Assembly: GCF_009828025.1 (NCBI RefSeq)
Contig: NZ_WTYA01000006.1
Location: 124,001-188,000, forward strand
Reading direction: 5' to 3'
Source: Qipengyuania algicida
GTDB lineage: Bacteria > Pseudomonadota > Alphaproteobacteria > Sphingomonadales > Sphingomonadaceae
Length of the DNA stretch: 64,000 nucleotides
The notes under the pieces were generated by a model. The model did not search any database. It was not told the origin of the DNA and worked only from the letters and a program-made list of their open reading frames with translations. Of the stretch, positions 28,539-38,412 are shown one piece after another (the first letter of the stretch is position 1; each line of letters opens with the position of its first letter). The position numbers and the translations under genes were made by a program.

Positions 28539-30293
28539 ATGGCTCATTATGACCTGATTGTTCGCGGCGGCACGATCGTCGATGGCACCGGTAATGAACG
28601 CTTCACTGGCGATGTTGCGATCAGGGACGGGTTGATCGTTCATGTCGGTGAAGTGTCAGGCGACGCGGCGGAAGAAATCGACGCCACTGGCAAGCTCGTG
28701 ACTCCCGGTTTCGTGGACATCCACACGCATTACGACGGGCAGGCGACGTGGGATCAGGAAATGGCCCCTTCGAGTTGGCACGGCGTCACCACCGTCGTTA
28801 TGGGCAATTGCGGGGTCGGCTTCGCCCCTGCCGCACCGGACCGACACGAGTGGCTGATCGGTCTGATGGAAGGCGTCGAAGATATTCCCGGCACCGCCCT
28901 TGCCGAAGGAATGAGCTGGGAATGGGAGACCTTCCCGGAATATCTCAATGCGCTGGAGAAACTGCCGCGTACCGTCGATGTTGGCACCCATGTTCCGCAC
29001 GGCGCGGTGCGCGCCTACGTGCTGGGCGACCGCGAGCAGCCTGGCGCGGTTCCGACCGACGAGGATATCGAGGCGATGGGCAATATCGTCGAGGAAGGCG
29101 TGCGCGCCGGGGCGCTGGGCTTTTCGACCAGCCGCACCGTGATCCACAAGTCAGTCGATGGAGAACTCGTACCGGGCACCACCGCCACCGCCGAAGAATT
29201 GATTGCCATCGGTCGCGCCATGGCTCGTGCAGGTCACGGCGTCTTTGAGATGGCGAGCGACCTCAAGCGCGAGTGGGATGAATTCGGTTGGATGGGCAAG
29301 CTCAGCCGCGAAACCGGCCTTCCGGTGACGTTCGCCGCGCTGCAATCGATCGCCAAGGAGTTGTCGCTCGACGAGCAGATTTCGACCATGCGTGCCGAAA
29401 ACGACAATGGTGCCAACATCGTCGCGCAAATCGCGCTGCGCGGGAATGGCATCGTCATGGCATGGCGCGGCACGGTCCACCCGTTCCGGTTTCGCCCCTG
29501 CTGGATGGCAATCGATGCACTGCCATGGGAGGAACAGAAGGCCAAACTCCTCGACCCCGCGTTCAAGGCGCAAATGCTTGCGGAAAGCAATGATTTCACC
29601 ACCGCGCCGAAAGACATTGCACAACTGGTTTTCGCCATTTGTCTGGGCTGGAAGCTCCAGTTCGAAATGGACGAGGATTTCGATTACGAACCGGATGAGG
29701 ATGCGAGCATTCAGTCACGCGCGGAAGCTGCTGGCATGGACCCGCAGGAATACGCCTACGACCTGCTCTGCCGTGACGATGGCAAGGGCTTCATCTACCT
29801 GCCTATCCTCAATTACGCCGACGGCAATCTCGACTTTCTCGAACCGCTTCAGAACGCGGACGATACGGTCAATTCGTTGAGCGATGGCGGCGCGCATTGC
29901 GGTACCATTTGCGATGCAGCCAGCCCCACTTTCATGCTCCAGCATTGGGTGCGTGATCGTAAGCGCGGTGGACGCATTAGCCTTGAAAACGCGATCAAGC
30001 GCCAATGTCAGGACACCGCTCGGTTGTATGGGCTTGAAGATCGCGGTGTGATCGCGCCGGGATATCTCGCCGATCTCAACGTAATCGACATGGAACAGCT
30101 CAAGCTCGGCAAGCCGTGGCTGGCCTTTGACCTGCCCGCAGGCGGCAAGCGCCTGCTACAGAAAGCTGAAGGCTATGTTGCGACAATCAAGACCGGCACC
30201 GTGACGTTTCGCGATGGCAAATGGACCGGAGCGACACCGGGTGGACTGATCCGCGGCCCTCAGCGCGCCGAACTGGCAGAGGCCGCCGAATGA
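28539..30293 (+). CDS. D-aminoacylase-like amidohydrolase (family 3)
   Basis: Metal-dependent hydrolase of the urease/dihydroorotase superfamily. The N-terminal beta-sandwich (VRGGTIVDGTG) leads to the metal-binding HTHYD motif (FVDIHTHYDGQATWD), with GVTTVVMGNCGVGFAP following, as in N-acyl-D-amino-acid deacylases and D-glutamate deacylases. The late DGGAHCGTICD holds the catalytic Asp. 584 residues. ATG 28539 has GAGAGGAGA before it. The stop overlaps the ATG of the next gene (ATGA). Substrate unknown; homologues of this size often lack proven activity on acyl amino acids. Confidence 0.82.
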   Translation: MAHYDLIVRGGTIVDGTGNERFTGDVAIRDGLIVHVGEVSGDAAEEIDATGKLVTPGFVDIHTHYDGQATWDQEMAPSSWHGVTTVVMGNCGVGFAPAAPDRHEWLIGLMEGVEDIPGTALAEGMSWEWETFPEYLNALEKLPRTVDVGTHVPHGAVRAYVLGDREQPGAVPTDEDIEAMGNIVEEGVRAGALGFSTSRTVIHKSVDGELVPGTTATAEELIAIGRAMARAGHGVFEMASDLKREWDEFGWMGKLSRETGLPVTFAALQSIAKELSLDEQISTMRAENDNGANIVAQIALRGNGIVMAWRGTVHPFRFRPCWMAIDALPWEEQKAKLLDPAFKAQMLAESNDFTTAPKDIAQLVFAICLGWKLQFEMDEDFDYEPDEDASIQSRAEAAGMDPQEYAYDLLCRDDGKGFIYLPILNYADGNLDFLEPLQNADDTVNSLSDGGAHCGTICDAASPTFMLQHWVRDRKRGGRISLENAIKRQCQDTARLYGLEDRGVIAPGYLADLNVIDMEQLKLGKPWLAFDLPAGGKRLLQKAEGYVATIKTGTVTFRDGKWTGATPGGLIRGPQRAELAEAAE

Positions 30294-31297
30294 AGGCTGT
30301 CCGGATCGGCCAGCCCGCGAAGCTCGATACGCTCCACGTCGTCGATATCGACGATGCGCCCGCGCCCGGCCCAGGCGAAATCCGGGTGGCTCTCAAGGCC
30401 AGTTCGCTGAACTATCACGATTATGCGGTGGTCACAGGAATGATCCCGGCGGCTGCCGACCGCATTCCGATGTCAGATGGTGCGGGCGTGGTGGAAGCGG
30501 TCGGCGACGGCGTCAGCGAGTTTGCGGTCGGCGACAGGGTCGTCAGCGCATTCTTCCCCGATTGGCACGACGGCGCGCCACCGCGAACCGCCTTTACCCG
30601 TGTGCCGGGCGATGGTCTCGACGGCTACGCGCGCGAGGCGATCACCGCGCCGAGCCATTGGTTTACCCGCGTCCCGCAAGACTATTCCCATGCCGAAGCG
30701 GCAACGCTGACCTGTGCAGGTTTGACGGCCTGGCGCGCGCTGTTTGTCGACGATGCAATAAAGCCAGGCGACACTGTGCTGGTGCAGGGCACAGGGGGCG
30801 TGTCGATCTTCGCACTGCAGTTCGCCAAGGCAGCGGGTGCGCAAGTGATCGCGACCAGTTCGAACGATGCCAAGCTGGAACGGCTCAAGCATTTGGGCGC
30901 GGACCACCTCATCAATTATCGCGATGAGGAGGCCTGGGGCGCGAAGGCGCTGGCGCTGACAGGCGGACGCGGGGTCGATTGCGTCGTCGAGATCGGCGGC
31001 GCGGGAACACTCGACCAGTCGATGATGGCAACCCGCGTCGGCGGCCACATCGCTCTGATAGGAGTGCTCGCGGGATTTGCCGGGCCAGTGCAGACGGGCT
31101 TGCTCATGGCGAAGAACCTGCGCGTTCAAGGCCTGACGGTTGGCAGCCGATCACAGCAACTGGCAATGATCGCCGGGATCGAAGCCAATGGCATCAAGCC
31201 GATCATCAGCGACAGCTTCCCGCTAGACAAGCTCGCCGACGCTTTCCGTCATCAGGAAAGTGGCCAGCATTTCGGGAAGATCGTGGTTGAGATTTGA
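30290..31297 (+). CDS. Zinc-type MDR alcohol dehydrogenase family protein
   Basis: Medium-chain dehydrogenase/reductase of 335 residues. GroES-like domain with SSLNYHDYAVVTGM and PMSDGAGVVEAVGDGV, then the nucleotide-binding fold with VLVQGTGGVSIFALQFAKAAGAQ. Structural zinc Cys residues are absent, pointing to the quinone-reductase-like branch; the reaction is not predictable. ATG 30290 overlaps the amidohydrolase stop by four bases, so the two are translationally coupled and may act on the same compound. Confidence 0.85.
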   Translation: MKAVRIGQPAKLDTLHVVDIDDAPAPGPGEIRVALKASSLNYHDYAVVTGMIPAAADRIPMSDGAGVVEAVGDGVSEFAVGDRVVSAFFPDWHDGAPPRTAFTRVPGDGLDGYAREAITAPSHWFTRVPQDYSHAEAATLTCAGLTAWRALFVDDAIKPGDTVLVQGTGGVSIFALQFAKAAGAQVIATSSNDAKLERLKHLGADHLINYRDEEAWGAKALALTGGRGVDCVVEIGGAGTLDQSMMATRVGGHIALIGVLAGFAGPVQTGLLMAKNLRVQGLTVGSRSQQLAMIAGIEANGIKPIISDSFPLDKLADAFRHQESGQHFGKIVVEI

Positions 31298-31358
31298 CCG
31301 AAAAGCCGGTTAAGGGGTCCGCGCTCTGGAGGGCAACAACAAATATAAGGATATCCTC

Positions 31359-31523
31359 TTGAGCAAAACTGCAAGCGCCACCTACGCAGCAGTCGTGATG
31401 GCCGTGATCGTGGCTGTCGACTACCTGTTCCTGCGGAACTTTTTCCTGGCGCGACTAGCGATCGACGTCACCATTGCCGCGATGTTTGCGGCGCTCTACT
31501 TCATCTTGTCGAACCGCAAATGA
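31359..31523 (+). CDS. Small membrane protein, 54 aa
   Basis: Short gene starting with TTG at 31359, seven bases after AAGGA. It encodes a basic start (MSKTASATYA), a first hydrophobic helix (AAVVMAVIVAVDYLFL), a charged turn (RNFF...LAR) and a second helix ending in SNRK. The two-helix hairpin, ribosome site and clean stop argue for a real gene. No family recognised, though similar 50-60 residue proteins are common in sphingomonads (memory). It follows the dehydrogenase by 61 bases and converges on dnaN. Confidence 0.65.
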   Translation: MSKTASATYAAVVMAVIVAVDYLFLRNFFLARLAIDVTIAAMFAALYFILSNRK

Positions 31524-31574
31524 TCCCTGGCAGATCTGTCGCCGGAGCCTTGCAACGCCCCGGCTCAGGTTCCA

Positions 31575-32702
31575 TCACACCCGCATCGGCATCAGCACAT
31601 ATAGCGCCGGGGCATTCTCGTCCTTGCGGATCAGTGTCGGCGCTCCAGCGTCGGCGAGGTGCATTTCCACAATGTCGCTGTCGATCTGGCTGAGGATGTC
31701 CTTCAGGTAGCTCGCATTGAAGCCAATCTCGAAGCCATCGGCAGCGTAATCGGCGGCGATTTCTTCGCTGGCCGTGCCATTGTCGGGACTTGTGACGGTC
31801 AGCGTGACCTTGTCCTTGTCGAGGCCCATCTTCACCGCACGGGTCTTTTCCGTGGCGATCGTCGCCACGCGGTCGACACCGGCATAGAAGCTCTTAGGAT
31901 CCAGCTTGAGCAGCTTGTCGTTACCCGTCGGGATGACCCGCGAGTAATCCGGGAAGGTGCCGTCGATCAGCTTGCTGGTCAGCACCACCCCGCCCTCGCC
32001 GCCAAGCGCAAAGCGGATCTTGCTCGCCGAAAGATCGACCTGGACATTGCCGTCGAGCGCTTCCTCGAGCAGCTTGCGCAGCTCCGCAACGGCTTTGCGC
32101 GGTACGATGACGTCGGGCATCCCTTCCGCGCCATCGGGACGCGGCAGGGTAAAGCGTGCGAGCCGGTGGCCATCGGTCGCAGCGGCCTTGAGCACCGGTC
32201 GGTCCTCATCCGAGACGTGCAGGAATATGCCGTTCAAATAATAACGCGTTTCCTCGGTCGAAATCGCAAAGCGCGTGCGGTCGATCAGCTCGGCCAGCGT
32301 GCGGGCAGGCAATTCGAAACTGGTCGGCAAATCGCCTTCCACGATCACAGGGAAATCGTCACGCGGCAATGTCGGCAGCTGGAACCGGCTGCGTCCGGCC
32401 TTCACCGTCATGCGATTGTCCGCCGTTTCTAGGCTGACCTGGCTACCATCCGGCAGCTTGCGCGCGATATCGAACAGCAGGTGCGCGGAAACGGTGATGG
32501 CACCGGGGCTCTCCACGCTGTCTGCGCTCATATGCTCGATCACCTGTAAATCGAGGTCGGTCGCCATGACTTTCAGCGCGCCGTCGGTGCTCGCCTCGAT
32601 CAGGACGTTGGAAAGAATGGGAATGGTATTGCGGCGTTCGACCACCGACTGCACGTGGGAAAGACAGCGCAGCAGCGTCGCGCGTTCGATTGTGGCCTTC
32701 AT
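31575..32702 (-). CDS. dnaN: DNA polymerase III beta sliding clamp
   Basis: Processivity clamp. The 375-residue protein starts MKATIERATLLRCLSHVQ and shows the three repeated clamp domains, with RNTIPILSNVLIE, ATDGHRLA, FPDYSRVIP and the C-terminal YVLMPMRV typical of DnaN. ATG 32702 chosen; upstream in-frame codons add an unconserved stretch. It lies away from dnaA and recF, a separation also known in other alphaproteobacteria. Confidence 0.97.
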   Translation of the reverse strand: MKATIERATLLRCLSHVQSVVERRNTIPILSNVLIEASTDGALKVMATDLDLQVIEHMSADSVESPGAITVSAHLLFDIARKLPDGSQVSLETADNRMTVKAGRSRFQLPTLPRDDFPVIVEGDLPTSFELPARTLAELIDRTRFAISTEETRYYLNGIFLHVSDEDRPVLKAAATDGHRLARFTLPRPDGAEGMPDVIVPRKAVAELRKLLEEALDGNVQVDLSASKIRFALGGEGGVVLTSKLIDGTFPDYSRVIPTGNDKLLKLDPKSFYAGVDRVATIATEKTRAVKMGLDKDKVTLTVTSPDNGTASEEIAADYAADGFEIGFNASYLKDILSQIDSDIVEMHLADAGAPTLIRKDENAPALYVLMPMRV

Positions 32703-32857
32703 GAGTGCGTCTCTGTCCTCCTGAGGCACCGAGAGGGCCGGAATCGCCCCCTAAGCGCCGGAATGTCGTGTTCGACCTTAACGGTGCAGCCCGAACGGGC
32801 AAGACTTGAACCTTCAGGTAATGGATTCCTTGGGGATAAGCCTGCCCAATCAGCCGA

Positions 32858-33610
32858 TCAGGAGAACATAGCCATGCCACCGTTAACGTGGAGCGTCTGC
32901 CCGGTGACGTAGGATGCTTCCTTGCTGGCGAGATATGCGACGGCAGCGCCGATCTCTTCGCCCTCACCCATCCGGCCCATCGGAATGCGCGCATTGAGCA
33001 CCTGCTTCTGGGCATCGGGCAAAACATCGGTCATCGCCGTGCGGATGAATCCCGGAGCGACGCAATTGACCGTCACTCCGCGGCTGGCGATTTCCTGCGC
33101 GAGGCTCTTGCTCATGCCGGTGAGACCAGCCTTGGCGGCCGCGTAATTCATCTGGCCGGGATTGCCGGTCGCCCCCACCACGCTGGTGATCGAGACGATG
33201 CGCCCAAAGCGCGCTTTCATCATCGGCTTCGCAGCGGAACGCATCAGCCGGAACGCGGCTTCGAGGTTGATCGCGATCACCTGCTCCCACTCATCGTCCT
33301 TCATGCGCATCGCAAGGTTATCACGCGTTATGCCAGCGTTGTTGACGAGTATATCGAGCTTGCCCAACGTATCGATCGCCGCCGGAACCAGTTCCTCGAC
33401 CTGAGTGCTGTTCGACAGGTCGCAGGTGACCTCCACATGATCGCCACCGCTCTCGGCATTGAGCTGGTCGCGGAAAGCTCGCAATTTGTCGCTGTTCGAT
33501 CCCGAAAGCGCGAGCCTTGCGCCCTGCGCGGCAAGCGCCTGGGCAATAGAGGAGCCAATCCCGCCGCTGGCCCCGGTAACGAGTGCGGTCATACCGGTAA
33601 GATCGAACAT
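32858..33610 (-). CDS. fabG: 3-oxoacyl-ACP reductase
   Basis: NADPH-dependent ketoreductase of fatty-acid elongation. Short-chain dehydrogenase with TGASGGIG cofactor loop, NNAG, and the catalytic Ser 143, Tyr 156, Lys 160 (MNYAAAKAG). 250 residues, C-terminal GQTLHVNGGMAM as in FabG. Its ATG shares a base with the fabD stop (TGATG), so fabD-fabG is translationally coupled. Could also feed (R)-3-hydroxyacyl groups to the PHA synthase nearby, but that is speculation. Confidence 0.95.
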   Translation of the reverse strand: MFDLTGMTALVTGASGGIGSSIAQALAAQGARLALSGSNSDKLRAFRDQLNAESGGDHVEVTCDLSNSTQVEELVPAAIDTLGKLDILVNNAGITRDNLAMRMKDDEWEQVIAINLEAAFRLMRSAAKPMMKARFGRIVSITSVVGATGNPGQMNYAAAKAGLTGMSKSLAQEIASRGVTVNCVAPGFIRTAMTDVLPDAQKQVLNARIPMGRMGEGEEIGAAVAYLASKEASYVTGQTLHVNGGMAMFS

Positions 33611-34548
33611 CAGCTGAGCTCCTTGGCGAAGACTTCCATGTCTTCCATGGTGACAAGGCTCGTGACGGAGGCATCGGCCACGGTCCGCCCGACCATCGGG
33701 CCGACGACCTTGCCGCCGATCTCGATGAATTGTTCGACACCATCGGCGGCCATTGCCAGCACACTCTCGCGCCAACGCACCCGACCGGTGACCTGCTCGA
33801 CCAGCAGCTCGCGCTCGGCATCACCGTCTTCCACCTTGGCGGCAGTGACATTGGCGTAGAGTGGGACTGACAGCGCTCCCGGCGATGTCTGCCCCAACGC
33901 CACACCCATGCGCTGGGCGGCGGGCTTCATCAACGAACAATGGAACGGCGCCGATACCGACAGCTTGATGCCGCGCTTGATGCCATGATCCTTGGCCATC
34001 GCGATGGCGCGATCGATGGCCTGGGCGTGACCCGACAGCACGACCTGTCCAGGATCGTTGTCATTGGCAATCTCGCAAACCTGATCTTCGGCAGCGGCTG
34101 CGGCCAATGCCTGTGCCTTGTCGATATCCGCTCCCAGCAAGGCGGCCATCGCGCCGACGCCGATCGGAACCGCATCCTGCATCGCGATTCCGCGCAGGCG
34201 CAACAGCCGGGCGGTATCGGCAATCGAGAAGGCGCCCGCTGCGCAAAGCGCGCTGTATTCACCGAGTGAATGCCCAGCGACGCATCCCGCCACCTTGTCC
34301 AGCTTCACGCCGAATTCGCGGTCCAGCACCCGCAGCGCAGCCATGCAGTTGGCCATGATCGCCGGCTGCGCATTAGAGGTCAGCGTCAGTTCGGATTCAA
34401 GCCCTTCGAACATGATCGTTGAGAGCTTCTGCGACAGCGCATCGTCGATTTCCTCAAACACTGCGCGCGCACTGGCACTGTTTGCGGCGAGGTCGGCGCC
34501 CATGCCGACTTTCTGGCTCCCCTGCCCGGGGAAAATAAAAGCTTTCAT
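33610..34548 (-). CDS. fabD: Malonyl-CoA:ACP transacylase
   Basis: Loads malonyl groups on acyl carrier protein. FPGQGSQKVGMG at the N-terminus, nucleophile Ser 94 in GHSLGEYSA, catalytic His in SAPFHCSLM, and VEQFIEIGGKVV near the end. 312 residues. ATG 34548 has GGAGAT just before it. First gene of the fabD-fabG pair; acpP and fabF are not next to them here. Short gap to ldcA upstream on the same strand. Confidence 0.96.
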   Translation of the reverse strand: MKAFIFPGQGSQKVGMGADLAANSASARAVFEEIDDALSQKLSTIMFEGLESELTLTSNAQPAIMANCMAALRVLDREFGVKLDKVAGCVAGHSLGEYSALCAAGAFSIADTARLLRLRGIAMQDAVPIGVGAMAALLGADIDKAQALAAAAAEDQVCEIANDNDPGQVVLSGHAQAIDRAIAMAKDHGIKRGIKLSVSAPFHCSLMKPAAQRMGVALGQTSPGALSVPLYANVTAAKVEDGDAERELLVEQVTGRVRWRESVLAMAADGVEQFIEIGGKVVGPMVGRTVADASVTSLVTMEDMEVFAKELS

Positions 34549-34570
34549 CAAAATCTCCTCACGGGCGCGC

Positions 34571-35395
34571 TTATGCCCCGTGCGCAGTGTCCGCAAGACC
34601 GAAGGGGACAATCCGGTTGTTCGCATCGTGACCGATTTGTGCGCGACCAAGATACGGTATGCCCGACCGCTCACACCAGAACCGGACAATTTGCTCCGGC
34701 TCGGCGCCGAAAGAGCGGTCGTTTTCCGGCACCTCGCTGATCGCTCCAAGCCGCAATCCAGCGACCTCTGGCAGGTTCTGGGTGACGTGGAAAAACAGCC
34801 TGTCGACAGCATACAGATGCTCAGCAACCTCCTCGACCATTACCACATGTCCGGTCAGGTCGGGCATCAATTCGCTACCCTGCATCATGGCGAGCGTCAT
34901 GAGATTGAATGCCACAGTCGGGTGGTTTCTAAGCGATGGCTCCAGCCCATCGTGCTTGCCCGCAAGCCAGTCGAGCGCGCGCATGATCGCGGCCTCGCCT
35001 CCCTCTCGACGGATATCGCCCACCAGCGGGCCGTGCGCCGGATGTCCAAACCCGTGCCGATAGAGAGCGCCGAGGAGGAAGCCCGTGTCCGAATATCCAA
35101 GATAGCGCTTTTTCTTGGCCGCCGCATTCATCCCGGCGATGGCGTCCGGTGCGATACGATTGGAACCGTAACCGCCCATCGCAAACCAGACCGCATCGAA
35201 GCCGGGATCGTTTGCGCAGTCGAGAAACGCCGCGAAGCGCATCGCATCGCTGCCCGCGAAATGCCCGTCGTTAGCGAAACACTGTGGATGAAAATGAAGC
35301 TCGACGTCGTCGCGGGATGCCGCAATTTTGCTGACTGCTTCAGCGCGTTCAGGCTCAAGTCGCTTACCCGGCGCGCAAATGGCGATTCTGGTCAT
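34571..35395 (-). CDS. ldcA: LD-carboxypeptidase, S66 family
   Basis: Cytoplasmic peptidase removing terminal D-Ala from recycled murein tetrapeptide. Shows the S66 landmarks: IAICAPGKR near the N-terminus, MGGYGSNR, GYSDTG carrying the presumed nucleophile Ser, the Glu of VVMVEEVAEH and the His of QIGHD. 274 residues, slightly short for the family (about 300). It is divergent from an Mpl/MurC-like ligase with only a short gap, and the two would act in sequence on murein peptides. Confidence 0.88.
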   Translation of the reverse strand: MTRIAICAPGKRLEPERAEAVSKIAASRDDVELHFHPQCFANDGHFAGSDAMRFAAFLDCANDPGFDAVWFAMGGYGSNRIAPDAIAGMNAAAKKKRYLGYSDTGFLLGALYRHGFGHPAHGPLVGDIRREGGEAAIMRALDWLAGKHDGLEPSLRNHPTVAFNLMTLAMMQGSELMPDLTGHVVMVEEVAEHLYAVDRLFFHVTQNLPEVAGLRLGAISEVPENDRSFGAEPEQIVRFWCERSGIPYLGRAQIGHDANNRIVPFGLADTAHGA

Positions 35396-35448
35396 TCATG
35401 CAGCTAGCGCGCTTGTCATCGCCTACACAACTGCATAGCGAACGAACC

Positions 35449-36876
35449 ATGACGCATATGCCCTCGCCCGAAGAGCTGAATTCGCGCCCGTTTTTCTTTG
35501 TCGGCATTGGTGGATCCGGCATGCTGCCACTGGCGCAGATATTGCGCGGGCGCGGCATCAGCGTCTCTGGATCGGACCGCAGCAACGACCAAGGGCGGAC
35601 ACCGGAAAAGTTCGCAGCGCTGGAGGATGCCGGCTGTGCGCTGTTCCCGCAGGATGGCAGCGGTGTGACCAGTGCCGATCAGATCGTCGTCGCCTCCGCA
35701 GCAGTGGAAGACAGCGTTCCGGAAATCATCCGCGCCAACGAGCTCGGCTGCCTCAGGATGACGCGCGCCGAACTCAATTCCATCCTGTTCAACACCAGCG
35801 GCGCGGGCATTGCGGTGGCCGGAACCAGCGGGAAATCGACAGTGACGGCAATGCTGGGCTGGATCCTCGAAGCGACGGGACGCAAACCAACGATCATGAA
35901 CGGCGCGGTGATGAAGAATTTCGTCACTGCCGAAGGCCCCTTCGCCAGCGCGGTGGTCGGAGGACAGAGCCTCTATCTGAGTGAAGTCGACGAAAGCGAT
36001 GGCTCGATTGCGTTGTATCGTCCGGCAGTCGGAATATTGCTCAACGTCAGCCTCGATCACATGGGTATGGATCAACTGCGTGCATTGTTTGCAGCCTATC
36101 TCGAGCGAAGCCGTATCGCGGTTATCAATGCAGACGACGCCGAGGCGCTGGCGCTGCTCAAACACGCAAACAAAACAATTACGTTCGGCATCGAACAAGG
36201 CATGGCGCAGATTGGGATCATGAGCGGCTCGATTGCCGAGGGGCCGACGCAGCAGGCAGCAATGGTGGTCGATCGGCATGACGACTCCAAGCACGCGCTG
36301 CGCCTTCCACTGCCCGGTCGACACAATTTGTCGAACGCGTTGGCAGCGATTGCGGGTGCGGCCGCGAGCGGAGTACCGGTTGCGGATGCGGTGGCCGCCC
36401 TTACCGAGTTCAAGGGACTGGCACGCCGTTACGACATCGTCGGAACGACAGTCGGTTGCATAACAATAATCGACGATTTTGGACACAACCCGGAGAAATG
36501 CGCGGCGACATTGCGCACGCTGAAAGGCCATCCAGGTCGCGTGCTCGCCTTCTTCCAACCGCATGGCTACGGCCCACTGCGGCAGATGGGGGCAGAGCTT
36601 GCCCAGACCTTCGCCCGCGAACTCGGCGCCGACGATCTCACCATCATCTGCGACCCGGTCTATTTTGGCGGCACAGTCGATCGCAGCGAAGGCAGCGGAC
36701 GGATCGTCCGCCTGATCGAGGAAGCAGGGGGCTCGGCAGAGTATATTTCCAACCGCAAGGCAGTGGGTGACAGGCTGGTGAATCTCGCCCTTCCCGGTGA
36801 TCGTATCGTCATCATGGGCGCTCGAGACGACACTTTGAGCGCGTTTGCGCGGGATATCTTCGAACGGTTGAGCTGA
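35449..36876 (+). CDS. Mur ligase, Mpl/MurC-like
   Basis: ATP-dependent ligase of the Mur family. N-terminal FFVGIGGSGMLPLAQILRG is MurC/Mpl-type and the P-loop reads GTSGKSTVTAMLG, where MurC and Mpl have GTHGKTTT. DDFGHNP matches the DDYAHHP element and GRHNLSNALAA the central-domain motif. Best guess is murein-tripeptide recycling ligase (Mpl), supported by adjacent ldcA; a distinct ligase branch is possible because of the changed P-loop. The frame is open from ATG 35398, two bases from the ldcA start. ATG 35449 leaves room for promoters and gives 475 residues; ATG 35458 is another option. Confidence 0.75.
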   Translation: MTHMPSPEELNSRPFFFVGIGGSGMLPLAQILRGRGISVSGSDRSNDQGRTPEKFAALEDAGCALFPQDGSGVTSADQIVVASAAVEDSVPEIIRANELGCLRMTRAELNSILFNTSGAGIAVAGTSGKSTVTAMLGWILEATGRKPTIMNGAVMKNFVTAEGPFASAVVGGQSLYLSEVDESDGSIALYRPAVGILLNVSLDHMGMDQLRALFAAYLERSRIAVINADDAEALALLKHANKTITFGIEQGMAQIGIMSGSIAEGPTQQAAMVVDRHDDSKHALRLPLPGRHNLSNALAAIAGAAASGVPVADAVAALTEFKGLARRYDIVGTTVGCITIIDDFGHNPEKCAATLRTLKGHPGRVLAFFQPHGYGPLRQMGAELAQTFARELGADDLTIICDPVYFGGTVDRSEGSGRIVRLIEEAGGSAEYISNRKAVGDRLVNLALPGDRIVIMGARDDTLSAFARDIFERLS

Positions 36877-36889
36877 TACAGATGAACTC

Positions 36890-37840
36890 TCAGTGGGCTT
36901 CGCCGCCAATGCGCAGCAATTTGTGCAACACGAATACCAGCACGAACCCCACTGCGAGGCCGACAACCGCCGAAATTGCGGCATAACTCGCCCAGCCCAG
37001 AACGCCGGCGAGCGCGCCGGTCGCGTGTTCAACCGTGTGCTGAATGCCATGCGCCCAATGCGCCGGAGCAGCAACGCCGAGTACCTCGACCCCGTGCAGC
37101 AATATTCCGCCACCGACCCACAGCATGGCAATGGTCCCGACTAAGGAGATGGTCGTCAGCAGGCGTGGCATGGCGCGGAGCAGCCCCCGGCCAATCGCCT
37201 GCACAATACCCGACTTTCGCTCCGCCAGCGCAAGGCCGATATCGTCCATCTTCACGATCAGCGCCACCGCGCCATAGACGACCAGCGTGATCAGAATTCC
37301 AACGATCGCAAGCGCTACGGCGCGGACCCAGAAAACCTCCGTAATCGTGGCGATCTCGTTGAGCGAAATCGCCATGATTTCAGCCGAAAGGATCAGATCG
37401 GTACGGATCGCGCCTTGGGTGCGTTCCTTTTCGAACTTCTTCGGATCGCTGATCGGTTCCTCCAGAGTCTCTCCATGTTTGGCGCCTCCGAGTTTCTCGA
37501 TGACCTTTTCCGCTCCCTCATAGGACAGGTAAGCGCCACCCAGCATCAGGATCGGCGTAATGGCTTGCGGCAACAGCCAGCTGAGCAGCAGGGCTCCGGG
37601 CAACAGGAACACGAGCTTGTTCTTCAGGCTACCGAGCGTGATCCGCGCGATGATCGGCAATTCGCGATCGGGAGTGATCCCGGTGACGTAGGACGGCGTC
37701 ACCGCCGCATCATCGATCACCACGCCCGCCGCCTTGGCGCTGGCGCGGCTGGTGGCGACGCCGACATCGTCGATCGACGCGGCCGCTGCCTTGGCGATTA
37801 CCGCCACATCGTCTAGCAGCGCAAGCAAGCCTGCGGACAT
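36890..37840 (-). CDS. DUF808 (YedI-like) inner membrane protein
   Basis: 316-residue multi-pass membrane protein. The family pattern is clear: [26 protein letters not shown] at the start, [17 protein letters not shown], then about six to eight hydrophobic helices. The Ala-rich start repeats the IDD element. Function unknown. ATG 37840 is favoured by the conserved N-terminus. It ends 13 bases from the ligase gene, convergent. Confidence 0.88.
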   Translation of the reverse strand: MSAGLLALLDDVAVIAKAAAASIDDVGVATSRASAKAAGVVIDDAAVTPSYVTGITPDRELPIIARITLGSLKNKLVFLLPGALLLSWLLPQAITPILMLGGAYLSYEGAEKVIEKLGGAKHGETLEEPISDPKKFEKERTQGAIRTDLILSAEIMAISLNEIATITEVFWVRAVALAIVGILITLVVYGAVALIVKMDDIGLALAERKSGIVQAIGRGLLRAMPRLLTTISLVGTIAMLWVGGGILLHGVEVLGVAAPAHWAHGIQHTVEHATGALAGVLGWASYAAISAVVGLAVGFVLVFVLHKLLRIGGEAH

Positions 37841-38046
37841 TGAACAGCTCCCCATCCTGCCGCAAGATTGTCGGCAATCCCCGCACTGCCCGCTCTCTGG
37901 GAAAGGGACAAGGCTTGCTTTTCGCATGGATCGCGTTATGTGCACGCCTTCCCTGCCTTCCGGGCCGGGAAACGAAGAAGGCCGGAGGGGCTCCGCGATG
38001 GGCGCGGATCAGCCAGCGATCGGCAGAAAGTGAAAGGACCGGAAAC

Positions 38047-38412
38047 ATGGCTCTTTACGAGCATGTATTTCTGGCGCGTCAGGATCTGAGCCAGGCTCAG
38101 GTCGATCAGCTGGCCGCCACTGCAACCGAGATTATCGAGGCTAATGAAGGCAAGGTCACCAAAGTGGAGACCTGGGGCCTGAAGAACCTCGCCTACAAGA
38201 TCGACCGCAATCGCAAGGCGCATTTCGTGATGCTCAACATCGACGGACCGGGTTCGGTCGTCGCCGAGCTCGAGCGCCAGACCCGCATCAACGAAGACGT
38301 GATCCGTTACCTGACCGTGCGCGTTGAAGAGCACGAGGGTGGCCCCAGCGTGATGATGCGCAAGAACGAGCGCGATCGCAAACGCCGTGAAACCCGAGAG
38401 GAGCGCGACTGA
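38047..38412 (+). CDS. rpsF: 30S ribosomal protein S6
   Basis: 121 residues, starting [15 protein letters not shown], with the conserved [10 protein letters not shown] and LNIDGP stretches. The C-terminal tail is highly charged and basic-acidic ([16 protein letters not shown]), ending in Asp. In other bacteria RimK adds Glu residues to this end, and a rimK gene lies 4.5 kb away here. ATG 38047 follows GGACCGGAAAC. The stop shares its last base with the rpsR start (TGATG). First gene of rpsF-rpsR-rplI. Confidence 0.97.
   Translation: MALYEHVFLARQDLSQAQVDQLAATATEIIEANEGKVTKVETWGLKNLAYKIDRNRKAHFVMLNIDGPGSVVAELERQTRINEDVIRYLTVRVEEHEGGPSVMMRKNERDRKRRETREERD

Noticed and set aside
34118..35407. 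429-codon plus-strand frame opposite fabD and ldcA
   Set aside because: No homology features; covers two well-supported genes on the other strand.
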